From: Leptonema illini DSM 21528
Lineage (GTDB): Bacteria > Spirochaetota > Leptospiria > Leptospirales > Leptonemataceae
Reading direction: 5' to 3'
Assembly: GCF_000243335.1 (NCBI RefSeq)
Contig: NZ_JH597773.1
Location: 3,280,156 to 3,344,155 of the forward strand
DNA length: 64,000 bases
The notes below the pieces were generated by a model. It was not told where the DNA came from and ran no database searches. It worked only from the letters and a program-made list of their open reading frames with translations. Position numbers and translations under genes: made by a program. This document shows, piece by piece, positions 33,484 through 42,066 of the stretch; within the stretch, counting starts at the first letter, position 1, and the number at the start of each line of letters is the position of its first letter.

Positions 33484-35715
33484 GTGTTTATAGGGCATGT
33501 GAGGCAGGAGGATGGGGGTCAGTGGCGAATTCAGCCACTGGCAGATCACCTGATCGGAACGGCACGACTGTGCCGCAAGTTTGCATCAGCCTTCGGGATG
33601 GGAGGCCTCGGGCACGTGATTGGACTACTGCACGATCTGGGTAAGTATAAAGCGGCGTTTCAGGAGAGGATTAAGGGAAGGTCCGGCTATGATCCGGAGG
33701 CCCATGTCAGCCGCGTCGATCACGCAACGGCCGGTGGGCTGTGGGCCTGTAAACATCTTGGCAGCGGAATCGGGACACTGGCCGCCTTCCCCATTATAAC
33801 ACATCATACAGGCCTCCAGAACCTCATGGATATGAGGCATCGTCTATCGGATGAAGGCCGCGAGAACCAAGCTCTCGCAGAAGTTGAGAATGTTATGGAA
33901 GAGTCGGTGGCTGCTCAGGTTAAGCAGACGGATATTGAGCAGGAAAATATCAGCCGATTTGGAAGCAACAAGGCGTTACTGGTCCGCATGCTTTTTTCTG
34001 CTCTTGTTGATGCGGATTCGCTTGATACGGAAGCCTTCATGGCACCGATGAAGTCCGATTTGCGTCTCAGTTCTGTGCATGTATCTGCGGATGCCCCCTC
34101 ACAGATAAGTCATCTGCACAAACATCTTATCGCTTCCATCGAACGATTGGAAGGCGGATCGCAAGATACATCCGTTAACCGCTTGCGACGTGAAATTCGA
34201 AAGGAAGCCCTGAGCAAAGCAGCCCTGGTGCCCGGCTTCTTTTCTCTGACGGTACCAACTGGTGGAGGGAAGACCCTGACCTCTCTGGCTTTCGCCTTAG
34301 CGCATGCCTGCTTGCACGGCAAACGACGCATCATCTACTCTATTCCATTCACAAGCATCATCGAACAGACGGCCGATGTCTTTCGTCGAGCCCTCGGTGA
34401 TGCTGGTGATGACGCCATCCTCGAACATCATTCGAGCGTTGAACCCGAGACGGAAAACGCACGCAGCCTGTTGCTGTCTGAGAACTGGGAAGCGCCGATC
34501 ATCGTCACAACCAATGTTCAGTTCTATGAATCTCTATTCGCCAACAAAAGATCACGGGCACGAAAAATCCACAATATCGTCAATAGTGTTGTAATTCTGG
34601 ACGAATGCCAGACGATTCCACCGGACTATGTGAACCCCATTCTTGCGCTGCTTAAAGAGCTTGTTCGCAACTACGGCGTAACGGTAGTATTTTGTTCTGC
34701 CACACCTATCGCCTTTCAACCTGTTAAGACTGCAAACCATTCGTATGAGGGAGTGGTTAACGTACGTGAGATTATTCCAAACCAGCAGGCTCTGTTTGAT
34801 CAACTGAAACGATTTGATCTGCACCTGCCTTCTGATTGGACAACACCGACTCCTCTCGAAGAGTTAGGAGATGCCATTAATGCAGAACGTCAGGCGCTGG
34901 CTATAGTGAACCGGAAGGCCGATGCCAGAGAACTCTTCGAGCATATTATCGGAACGAAGGTCCACCTGTCAACATTCATGTGCCCTGCTCATCGCAAGCT
35001 AAAGTTGGCCAAAGTGCGTTCGCTGTTGAACAACGATCAGCCGATTCGCGTTGTCAGTACGCAATTGATCGAGGCCGGAGTGGATATCGATTTTCCTGTC
35101 GTGTATCGAGCCCTATCGGGCCTTGATAGCATTATGCAGGCCGGAGGCCGCTGTAATCGCGAAGGACTCATGACAGAACCGGGCAGAGTCAATGTATTCG
35201 TCCCGCCGAAACCATCGCCACCGGGCTATCTTCGTGTAACCGAAGAGATCGGTCGTATCGTTTTACAGGAATCCGGTGGTGAGATAGGGCCGCAACAGAT
35301 CGAGAACTACTTTGAACGGCTCTTCTGGCGAAGAGGAGGCCATGACGGCGGCCTTCTGGATAAACACCAGATTCAGCGCAAATCCGACGCCCTCTTATTT
35401 GAAGATGTTGGCAAAATGAGGATTATCGACGAAGATACTGTTCCCGTTCTTATGCCGTTCGGTCGGGGAAAAGAACTGCGCAGTGAATTAAAACGATTGC
35501 GAACGGATCAGCTGGAGCGGGGCTTTGTTCGTCAGCTACAGCTTTATTCCGTCTCTCTAAATCGGGAAATCTTCAATCGATTCAGTGCGGCCGGAGTTAT
35601 TGAAACACTGCACGGCGCCTTTCATGTTCTGACCAATGATGATCTTTATTCTGATGATACCGGTCTATCGGTGGATGATCCCGCCGAGCATGATCCGGCC
35701 AGTCTTATAGTATAG
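33484..35715 (+). CDS. cas3: CRISPR-associated helicase-nuclease Cas3 (HD domain included)
   Basis: A 743-residue fusion of the HD nuclease and the superfamily 2 helicase that degrades DNA marked by Cascade. The HD domain is N-terminal, with His in LADHL, HDLGKYK (near residue 50) and HATAGG and THHTG further on. Helicase motifs are VPTGGGKTL (near 258), DECQT (near 374), CSATP, and QLIEAGVDIDFPVVYR with QAGGRCNREG near 545-560. The start is GTG at 33484, six bases after the preceding stop. Gene order and size fit type I-C. Confidence 0.95.
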   Translation: MFIGHVRQEDGGQWRIQPLADHLIGTARLCRKFASAFGMGGLGHVIGLLHDLGKYKAAFQERIKGRSGYDPEAHVSRVDHATAGGLWACKHLGSGIGTLAAFPIITHHTGLQNLMDMRHRLSDEGRENQALAEVENVMEESVAAQVKQTDIEQENISRFGSNKALLVRMLFSALVDADSLDTEAFMAPMKSDLRLSSVHVSADAPSQISHLHKHLIASIERLEGGSQDTSVNRLRREIRKEALSKAALVPGFFSLTVPTGGGKTLTSLAFALAHACLHGKRRIIYSIPFTSIIEQTADVFRRALGDAGDDAILEHHSSVEPETENARSLLLSENWEAPIIVTTNVQFYESLFANKRSRARKIHNIVNSVVILDECQTIPPDYVNPILALLKELVRNYGVTVVFCSATPIAFQPVKTANHSYEGVVNVREIIPNQQALFDQLKRFDLHLPSDWTTPTPLEELGDAINAERQALAIVNRKADARELFEHIIGTKVHLSTFMCPAHRKLKLAKVRSLLNNDQPIRVVSTQLIEAGVDIDFPVVYRALSGLDSIMQAGGRCNREGLMTEPGRVNVFVPPKPSPPGYLRVTEEIGRIVLQESGGEIGPQQIENYFERLFWRRGGHDGGLLDKHQIQRKSDALLFEDVGKMRIIDEDTVPVLMPFGRGKELRSELKRLRTDQLERGFVRQLQLYSVSLNREIFNRFSAAGVIETLHGAFHVLTNDDLYSDDTGLSVDDPAEHDPASLIV

Positions 35716-35739
35716 CATGTTCGAAGTGAGGAGGCAAAG

Positions 35740-36426
35740 ATGGCAAAATCGAAAACGCTAAAAATAAAGGTTTGGGGTGAAAACGCCTGCTTTACCCGAC
35801 CTGAGATGAAAGTGGAGAGGGTTTCGTATGACGTTATGACTCCCTCAGCTGCAAGAGGAATCCTCGAAGCTATTCTCTGGAAGCCCGCCATCTCATGGCG
35901 TATAGAACGGATCGATGTGTTGAACGAGATTCGCTGGCAATCTGTGCGGCGAAACGAACTCGGGAGCAAGATTCCATTCAGCAACGTCACGAAAGCAATG
36001 AAGGACGGCAAAGGTTCTCTCGCCCTCTACATCGAAGAGGAGCGACAGCAGAGAGCCGGCCTCTTCTTGAGAGATGTAGCCTATGTCATTCATGCACACT
36101 TCAGCCTTTCAGACAGGAAGGGGCCTGCCGACAACATCAAGAAGTTCGAAGAAATGTTCGAACGGCGAGTCAGCAAAGGGCAATGTCATCATTTCCCTGT
36201 GATGGGGAATCGCGAGTTCCCGGCCTTTTTCGCACCGGCGGACGACGGTGAACGGCCACACCCCGTCGATCGAGATCTCGGCTTCATACTTTACGATATG
36301 GAATTTGGAGTTTGGGATGAGAACTCCAGCGACTATGAATCGGCACGGCCACGCTTTTTCAGAGCACGACTTGAAAGTGGAAGCATGGTCGTTCCCGCAT
36401 GGGATTCAGCGGAGGTGCTCGGATGA
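35740..36426 (+). CDS. cas5c: Cas5 of type I-C (Cas5d, pre-crRNA nuclease)
   Basis: A 228-residue RAMP protein. In type I-C, Cas5 replaces Cas6 and cuts the repeat RNA, then stays bound to the crRNA 5' handle. The N-terminus LKIKVWGENACFTRPEMKVE and the following YDVMTPSAARGILEAILWKP are typical of Cas5d. Catalysis in this family uses Tyr, Lys and His residues of the first fold; candidates occur in YDVMTPSAARG and nearby, but I do not assign them. No cas6 gene exists in the locus, in line with this role. The stop overlaps the cas8c start by 4 bases. Confidence 0.93.
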   Translation: MAKSKTLKIKVWGENACFTRPEMKVERVSYDVMTPSAARGILEAILWKPAISWRIERIDVLNEIRWQSVRRNELGSKIPFSNVTKAMKDGKGSLALYIEEERQQRAGLFLRDVAYVIHAHFSLSDRKGPADNIKKFEEMFERRVSKGQCHHFPVMGNREFPAFFAPADDGERPHPVDRDLGFILYDMEFGVWDENSSDYESARPRFFRARLESGSMVVPAWDSAEVLG

Positions 36427-38174
36427 TCCTACAGAGACTTAACCAGTATTACGAGCGTAAGTTAGCCGAAGAGGACATTGCTCCACCGGGGTATGAGTAT
36501 CGTGAGATCCCCTACTTGATCATCCTGACGAACAAAGGCGCATTTGTCCGCTTTGAAAGCCAATATTTGGACGAGAAACGCAAGAGGTCCCGTAGATATT
36601 TAGTGCCAAAGTCCGTGGAGCGAAGCAGCAATACGAATCCGAACCTCCTCTGGGATAACGCCAAATACATCCTAAAGGAGCCAGACAAGCAGGCTGCTTT
36701 TCTGGTTCGGCTAAAGTCCTTTCGTGCATACTGCGATGACGATGCTCTGGATGCCTTAATAAGGCTTTTGGGAAATAATGGTGACGGCTGGCAAAAAGAC
36801 CCTCTCTACTCAGAGATCATCGCTGAGAAGAATGATCCAGCCCTGACATTCAAATTGGACAATGATTCGGATATTATCTGCGTTCGGCGGAGAATTATGG
36901 ATTCTCGCTTTACCAATCCCTACGATTTTGATGAACAGTTCGACAATCCCTCCCTTCCCGTTGATGGATTTTGTATTGTCGATGGTAACAATGCCTCGAT
37001 AGCAAAGATTCATCCGACTATTACCGGTGTTCGCGAAACAAACCAGAACCGCGGAAACATCGTTTCCTTCAACAAGGATAAGGGAGCTTTCGATTCATTT
37101 GGCAAACAACAGGGATTCAACGCCCCCATCTCAAAAAAAGCTGCCTTTGCGTATACGACGGCCTTGAATACGATGCTGAGTAGCGAACGACGTCAACGGA
37201 TGTACGTCGGTGATACTACGATTGTGTTCTGGGGAGAAAAAGGAAGCAAGCTTGAGGAAGATGGATTCCTTGGCCTGTTTACCGATCCAGAGCATGAAAA
37301 AGGCCGACAGAAAGAGGCTGAGTTACAGAGGCTTGAATCTCTGCGCTTCTTGCTCGAATCGCCTAAATCCGGGAAGCGGCCGCTTGATGAAGAAACCACA
37401 GGCTTCTATGTGCTGGGCCTCGGACCGAATAGCGCCCGTATTTCAATTCGTTTCTGGTATGAAGGAAGCGTTGCTCAAACGGCGGCAAACCTTCGACAGT
37501 ATTTTCAAGATCTTCAGATAGTGAAGCCCGAGTTTGAAAGCGGCTTCCTTTCGCTGAAGAGGCTTCTGAGAAGCACGGCCGTGCGCGAAGAAGAAAAAAA
37601 TATCGTGCCCGAACTATCGAGCCGGCTGTTTCAGGCCATTCTGCGATCTGAACCATTTCCGCGCATCGTACTCGACCGAGCGCTTGCGCGCATCAAGGCA
37701 GATCATTCCGAATTCGCTGAACGGAACCTGTTTCCGCGTGTGGCGTTGATCAAAGCATATCTCAATCGAATGGGACGTACCGGGCGCATTCCCGGATTTC
37801 AGGAGGTAACAACCGATATGGATGAGGAAAATCAGAACATAGGTTATAACCTGGGCCGGTTCTTTGCTGTGCTGGAAAGAGCTCAGGAGGCGGCGAATCC
37901 AGGAATCAATACAACGATCCGGGATCGCTACTTCACATCTGCATGCACACGACCGGGTACTGTATTCCCCGTTCTTGTGAATCTCAGCATGCATCACGTT
38001 TCTAAAGCTGGCGGCGGATTGGAGGTCTACTTCGAAAAGCTGAAGGCTAAGGTGCTCGGCAATGTTTCAAGATTCCCGCTTGTACTGAGTCTTGAAGATC
38101 AGGGACATTTTGCTCTGGGGTATTATCACCAGAGGCAGGCATTTTTCACGAAGAAAGAAGGAGGAAAGGAATGA
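36423..38174 (+). CDS. cas8c: Cas8c (Csd1), large subunit of type I-C Cascade
   Basis: A 583-residue large subunit that recognises the PAM and recruits Cas3. Typical Csd1 features are the N-terminal [20 protein letters not shown] followed by [15 protein letters not shown], the segment [20 protein letters not shown] near residue 235, [11 protein letters not shown] near 268, and the C-terminal [21 protein letters not shown] at 36423 overlaps the cas5 stop and matches the family N-terminus; the frame is open for eight more codons upstream. An internal start may make the small subunit Cas11c as in other I-C systems, but I did not identify a specific site. Confidence 0.95.
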   Translation: MILQRLNQYYERKLAEEDIAPPGYEYREIPYLIILTNKGAFVRFESQYLDEKRKRSRRYLVPKSVERSSNTNPNLLWDNAKYILKEPDKQAAFLVRLKSFRAYCDDDALDALIRLLGNNGDGWQKDPLYSEIIAEKNDPALTFKLDNDSDIICVRRRIMDSRFTNPYDFDEQFDNPSLPVDGFCIVDGNNASIAKIHPTITGVRETNQNRGNIVSFNKDKGAFDSFGKQQGFNAPISKKAAFAYTTALNTMLSSERRQRMYVGDTTIVFWGEKGSKLEEDGFLGLFTDPEHEKGRQKEAELQRLESLRFLLESPKSGKRPLDEETTGFYVLGLGPNSARISIRFWYEGSVAQTAANLRQYFQDLQIVKPEFESGFLSLKRLLRSTAVREEEKNIVPELSSRLFQAILRSEPFPRIVLDRALARIKADHSEFAERNLFPRVALIKAYLNRMGRTGRIPGFQEVTTDMDEENQNIGYNLGRFFAVLERAQEAANPGINTTIRDRYFTSACTRPGTVFPVLVNLSMHHVSKAGGGLEVYFEKLKAKVLGNVSRFPLVLSLEDQGHFALGYYHQRQAFFTKKEGGKE

Positions 38175-39070
38175 GCGCTATTTCGAATCGATATGAGTTT
38201 GTTTACCTGTTCGATGTAAAGGACGGGAATCCAAATGGAGATCCTGATGCCGGCAACATGCCGCGCATCGACTCCGAAACGGGACATGGGCTCGTTACGG
38301 ATGTAAGCCTCAAGCGGAAGGTACGCAACTATGTGGGTATTACAAAAAGGTACGAGCCACCTTACGATATCTATATTAAAGAGAAGGCTGTGCTCATTGA
38401 AGCACATGAGAAGGCATACAAAGAGCTCGGAGTAGATCTTGAAAAGGATGATAAGAAGCGAAAAGGCGGCGATCGCGTCCCTGAAGCGAGAAGCTGGATG
38501 TGTAAAAATTTCTACGACGTCCGCAGCTTTGGCGCCGTAATGGCGCTCAAGGTCAATGCCGGTGTCGTTAAAGGGCCGGTTCAGTTGTCTTTTGCAAGAA
38601 GTGTTGATCCAGTTCTTCAATTCGAACACAGCATTACGCGAATGGCCGTGGCAACGAAAGAAGAAGCCGAATCTCAGGGTGGCGACAATCGCACTATGGG
38701 CAAGAAGCACACGGTTCCCTATGGTCTTTACCGATCCCACGGATTCATCTCTGCCTTCTATGCCGAAGATACAGGTTTCACTGAAGAGGACCTCCAGCTA
38801 TTCTGGAACTCCCTGACAAATATGTTCGATCACGATCGTTCGGCCGCTCGGGGTGAGATGTCCGCTCGTAGACTTATTGTTTTCAAGCACATCGGCGAAG
38901 GCGAATCTGCGCGACTTGGCACACATCCGGCGCATAAACTGTTCGATACCGTTACGGTTCACCGCAAATCCGACGGCCCACCCCGCTCCTACGCCGACTA
39001 CGAGGTCAAGATCGACGAGGCGGCCATCGAGAAGCTCAAGGGTAAAATCGAGCTACTTGATTTGATCTGA
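38171..39070 (+). CDS. cas7c: Cas7 of type I-C (Csd2), Cascade backbone
   Basis: A 299-residue RAMP protein that polymerises along the crRNA spacer. The N-terminal segment [20 protein letters not shown] is characteristic of Csd2/Csh2 proteins, followed by [16 protein letters not shown]. The central part carries ARSVDPV and a conserved [14 protein letters not shown] near residue 180. The start overlaps the cas8c stop by 4 bases. An inverted repeat follows directly after the stop, then the MNT/HEPN pair, so this ends the effector half of the operon. Confidence 0.95.
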   Translation: MSAISNRYEFVYLFDVKDGNPNGDPDAGNMPRIDSETGHGLVTDVSLKRKVRNYVGITKRYEPPYDIYIKEKAVLIEAHEKAYKELGVDLEKDDKKRKGGDRVPEARSWMCKNFYDVRSFGAVMALKVNAGVVKGPVQLSFARSVDPVLQFEHSITRMAVATKEEAESQGGDNRTMGKKHTVPYGLYRSHGFISAFYAEDTGFTEEDLQLFWNSLTNMFDHDRSAARGEMSARRLIVFKHIGEGESARLGTHPAHKLFDTVTVHRKSDGPPRSYADYEVKIDEAAIEKLKGKIELLDLI

Positions 39071-39078
39071 TAATTGAA

Positions 39079-39124
39079 ACAGGAGCTTTTCACGTTTTGC
39101 TTGAAAAATGGGAAAAGCTCCTGT
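39079..39124. repeat. Perfect 13-base inverted repeat between cas7 and the MNT gene
   Basis: ACAGGAGCTTTTC at 39079-39091 and GAAAAGCTCCTGT at 39112-39124 pair perfectly around a 20-base loop. The eight bases ATTGAAAC at 39073-39080, overlapping the left arm, equal the last eight bases of the CRISPR repeat. There is no T run after the stem, so it is not a classical terminator. Confidence 0.8.
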
Positions 39125-39192
39125 AACCTGGAATGCAGCCGTCTGTAGCCGCAGACGCTCTGCGAATACACATCAATGCCGAGGGGGAGCCG

Positions 39193-39489
39193 ATGACTCT
39201 GGAAGCGGAAGCAAGAAAAAGAATGGTCGCTTGCCTCACCGAGACGCCGATTGAATCGGCCTATCTGTTCGGCTCTTATGCAACGGGGCAGGCCGAGGCC
39301 GACAGCGATGTCGATATCCTCGTAAAGTTGCCGCCGGAAGTAAACCTGCTGCAGCTTGCGAAGATCAAACGGTCCCTTGAGAAAGCAACAGGGAAAAGGG
39401 TCGATCTTCTAACCGAAGAGGGCATTGCACCTGATATAAGGCCTTTCGTGAATCGTCAGAAGATCCTGATTTATGAACGACATAGATAA
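39193..39489 (+). CDS. MNT-type minimal nucleotidyltransferase (antitoxin of a HEPN/MNT pair)
   Basis: A 98-residue nucleotidyltransferase of the MNT/DNA-polymerase-beta fold. The motif FGSYATGQAEADSDVDILV contains the GSxxxG-x(5)-SDxD signature of an active enzyme. In HEPN/MNT modules this protein modifies and silences the HEPN RNase. ATG at 39193 is preferred because a strong AGGGGG site lies five bases upstream; an in-frame ATG 60 bases earlier (39133) has none. The HEPN gene start overlaps its end. It is inserted between the effector and adaptation genes of the cas operon. Confidence 0.88.
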   Translation: MTLEAEARKRMVACLTETPIESAYLFGSYATGQAEADSDVDILVKLPPEVNLLQLAKIKRSLEKATGKRVDLLTEEGIAPDIRPFVNRQKILIYERHR

Positions 39490-39804
39490 GGTTCCGGGCA
39501 TATCCTTGAATCGATCATCGAACTGGATTCTTTCCTGTCCGGGATCGATAGCAGTAAAACGTTTCAGGAGAACAGGCTTGTTCGAAGTGCATGCGTTCGA
39601 CAGCTTGAAGTGATCGGTGAGGCCTGTGGTGCCCTGTCGCCAGAGTTTGTTGAAGAGAATTCTATAGAAGATTGGCAGGCATGGAAAGCTATGCGTAACA
39701 TTCTCATCCATCAGTATTTTGGCGTGGATTATCACAGAGTCTACTCCGTGATAATTGAAGAAATCCCGCGACTGAAGAGCCTTGTCGCCTCCCTGCTTGA
39801 ATAA
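39473..39804 (+). pseudogene. HEPN-domain toxin gene (DUF86 type), frameshifted near its start
   Basis: ATG at 39473 encodes MNDIDKV, the usual start of DUF86 HEPN proteins. After base 39493 the family sequence continues only in another frame: HILESIIELDSFLSG from 39499, then LEVIGEA, and MRNILIHQYFGVD (near 39692) with the RNase motif Arg-x(4-6)-His, ending at 39804. The shifted frame has no ATG, GTG or TTG before 39610, and the stop of the MNT gene blocks it upstream. Two extra bases or one missing base near 39493-39498 would explain this. Either the toxin is dead here or the assembly has an error; the rest of the gene is well preserved. Confidence 0.8.
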
Positions 39805-39833
39805 GCCGTACGATCCAAACATCCCATCGCGCC

Positions 39834-40508
39834 ATGCATGAATTCACAGACAACGAGATCGTGCCCATATCGGCCATCAGCCATCATCTGTACTGCCCGC
39901 GGCAGAATGCGCTGATTCATACGGAGGGAGTCTTTCTCGACAACGACCTCACCGTTTCGGGAAACATCGGTCATACCTTTGTCGATGAAGAGAAAGGCTA
40001 CGACGATCACGGGATTCGCAAAGAGACAAGCCTGCGAGTCTACAGCGACCGCTACGGACTTTCCGGTATTGCCGACATTGTGGAGTTTCCAACAAAAGGG
40101 CCGCCGTTTCCGATCGACTACAAAAACGGTCGCATCGCATCCTGGAAGAATCAGGAGGCCCAGCTCTGCGCCGTTGCCATCTGCCTCGAAGAGAGGCTTG
40201 GAGTCGAAGTACCCGCCGGCGCTATTTATCATGTTCAATCAAAGAAGCGGCATACGGTCCGTTTCGACGAAGAACTGCGCGTCATTACGTTAACCGCCGT
40301 CGAAGAAATTCGATCCGCCCTGACTTCCAATACCGTACCGGAGGCCCGTCCGGGCAAGATCTGCCGTCGTTGCAGTCTACAATCCCTCTGCCTGCCCACG
40401 CTGGGCGGCCACTCAAGGGATGACATCTTCCTGCCGGCAGCCTCTGAAGAAGCGACGACGGAGTCTGTGCAAAAGCGAGCAAAGAAGAGCACGAAAAAAA
40501 GGAAGTAG
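39834..40508 (+). CDS. cas4: CRISPR-associated exonuclease Cas4
   Basis: A 224-residue RecB-like nuclease with an iron-sulfur cluster that trims prespacers and helps choose PAM-containing ends. The cluster Cys residues are in HLYCPRQ (near residue 20) and CRRCSLQSLC (near 182). The nuclease core has GIADIVE (near 79), PIDYKNG (near 90) and the QLCAVA helix. A Lys-rich tail of about 15 residues (KRAKKSTKKRK) is an addition to the usual length and may bind nucleic acid. It starts 30 bases after the HEPN remnant and ends 3 bases before cas1. Confidence 0.93.
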   Translation: MHEFTDNEIVPISAISHHLYCPRQNALIHTEGVFLDNDLTVSGNIGHTFVDEEKGYDDHGIRKETSLRVYSDRYGLSGIADIVEFPTKGPPFPIDYKNGRIASWKNQEAQLCAVAICLEERLGVEVPAGAIYHVQSKKRHTVRFDEELRVITLTAVEEIRSALTSNTVPEARPGKICRRCSLQSLCLPTLGGHSRDDIFLPAASEEATTESVQKRAKKSTKKRK

Positions 40509-40511
40509 CCT

Positions 40512-41543
40512 ATGCCGAGCATCCGACTGAATACCCTCTACGTAACGACCGATGGACTCTATGTACACCATGAAGGGGATCTTGTTCTCGTCGAACGCAA
40601 GCGCGAGACGCTTCTCAAGATACCGCTGCATCATCTTGAAGGGATAACACTGCTCGCACATTCTTCAGTGAGCCCCTCTCTATTACAGAAGTGTATGAAG
40701 AAAGGAGTTCCGGTCACTTATCTTACCGAGCGCGGACGATTTCTTGGCAGATTGGAAGGAGCGCATCCCGGTAACGTTCTCTTACGCAAGGAGCAATTCC
40801 GTCAGTCCGAACACGACAATAGAAAGCTGGTTTTCGCGCGCTCGTTTATCGCGGGGAAAATCCAGAACTCTCGCCTGAACCTTCTGCGATCGGCAAGAGA
40901 TTCGTCGAATGAAGAAGCGCAGGCGGCGCTGAGGTCTGTGGCATCCGACCTGGAGCGCCGGTTAACGATGCTGGCCGCGGCATCGGACGTAAATTCCGTG
41001 CGCGGATACGAAGGCGATGCGGCCAGGGTCTATTTCTCGGCCTTCAGTCACTGTATTCTGCAGCAGAAAGACGATTTTCATTTCGACAGGAGGACGCGAA
41101 GGCCGCCTCGCTCACGTCTGAACGCCCTTCTCTCCTTCGGCTACGCTCTGATTACCAGTGATTGCGTCTCGGCCTGTCAGGCTGCCGGCCTTGATCCGTA
41201 TGTCGGCTTTCTGCATGAAGAACGTCCGGGTCGGCCGTCGCTTGCCCTTGATCTTGTCGAGGAACTCCGACCGTTTGTGGATCGGTTCGTTTTTACTCTG
41301 ATTAACCGCAAGCAGATCCAAGCCCAGGACATCATCGAAAAACCCGGCAGCGTCTACACGCTGAGCGACTCGGGCCGCAAGATCTTTTTAACGGCCTACC
41401 AGACGCGCAAGCAGGAAGAGATCACGCATCCGCTGCTTGAGATGAAATGCCGCGTCGGCGAGATATTTGTCCTGCAAGCCCGCATTCTGGCCCGCGCTAT
41501 TCGCGGCGATATCGAAGGTTACATCCCGTTTGTCTGGAGGTGA
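40512..41543 (+). CDS. cas1: CRISPR integrase Cas1 (type I-C)
   Basis: A 343-residue integrase. The N-terminal beta domain starts IRLNTLYVTTDGLYVHHEGD. The metal-binding residues of the helical domain are the Glu in RGYEGDAAR (near 157), the His in GFLHEERPGR (near 231) and the Asp/Glu in LALDLVEELRP (near 245). All active-site residues are present, so spacer acquisition should be possible. The gene is followed after 2 bases by cas2. Confidence 0.96.
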   Translation: MPSIRLNTLYVTTDGLYVHHEGDLVLVERKRETLLKIPLHHLEGITLLAHSSVSPSLLQKCMKKGVPVTYLTERGRFLGRLEGAHPGNVLLRKEQFRQSEHDNRKLVFARSFIAGKIQNSRLNLLRSARDSSNEEAQAALRSVASDLERRLTMLAAASDVNSVRGYEGDAARVYFSAFSHCILQQKDDFHFDRRTRRPPRSRLNALLSFGYALITSDCVSACQAAGLDPYVGFLHEERPGRPSLALDLVEELRPFVDRFVFTLINRKQIQAQDIIEKPGSVYTLSDSGRKIFLTAYQTRKQEEITHPLLEMKCRVGEIFVLQARILARAIRGDIEGYIPFVWR

Positions 41544-41545
41544 AG

Positions 41546-41836
41546 ATGTTTTTTCTCGTCTGTTATGACGTTGAGACCGTGACAAAAGAAGGTCGACGAC
41601 GATTGCGTCGAGTAGCGAAGGTCTGTGAAAGTCACGGCCAGAGAGCTCAGAAATCCGTTTTTGAGTGCCGCATGGAGCTATCTCTCTATCTACAATTTGA
41701 AGAGCGCCTGCGTTCCATCATTGACACCGAAAGCGATAGTCTGAGGATCTACCAGATCGATGAGGACTCTGTTCGAAAGATCAAGCAGTTCGGGCAAACC
41801 GGCCTGCGAGACTTCGAAGAACCTCAGATCGTATAA
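41546..41836 (+). CDS. cas2: CRISPR-associated protein Cas2
   Basis: A 96-residue ferredoxin-fold protein that bridges two Cas1 dimers. It starts MFFLVCYDVETVTKEGRRRL, with the metal-site Asp in YDV, and continues QRAQKSVFECRM. ATG at 41546 was chosen because it has a GGAGG site directly upstream and gives the standard Cas2 length; the longer open frame lies inside cas1. It is the last cas gene, 230 bases before the first repeat. Confidence 0.95.
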   Translation: MFFLVCYDVETVTKEGRRRLRRVAKVCESHGQRAQKSVFECRMELSLYLQFEERLRSIIDTESDSLRIYQIDEDSVRKIKQFGQTGLRDFEEPQIV

Positions 41837-42066
41837 CGCAGGCCAATTTGCTTCTGCGTTAGTGAACGAAATGCGAACATGGGTCTCCCGGAAAAACCCG
41901 GGGGGTTCGCAGCGAAGCAAAACGTGCTTTTTCTCGAGGAAAACCGACAAAATGCAAATGGAAACTCCCCTAAAAACGCATATCCTGTCAGGGTTCGCAA
42001 TGAGGGGTATAAATATGCCCTCAGAGCTATCCAGAAGCCCCGTAGAGACACGCCAGGCCGCCCGCC
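41837..42066 (+). promoter_or_regulatory. CRISPR leader
   Basis: This 230-base AT-containing gap lies between cas2 and the first repeat, at the end opposite the ATTGAAAC termini, so it is the leader. It contains two imperfect copies of GGGTTCGCA (near 41903 and 41991). A candidate promoter is CTGTCA (41985-41990), 17 bases, TATAAA (42008-42013), which would start transcription roughly 45 bases before the first repeat. Confidence 0.75.

Noticed and set aside
39073-39124. A full CreTA-type toxin-antitoxin RNA module between cas genes
   Set aside because: Only eight bases match the CRISPR repeat and no second repeat-like part or promoter was found, so I list only the structure.
41258-41275. Partial match to the palindromic element inside cas1
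   Set aside because: Only about 11 bases (GGAACTCCGAC) match, in a well-conserved coding segment, so it is likely chance.
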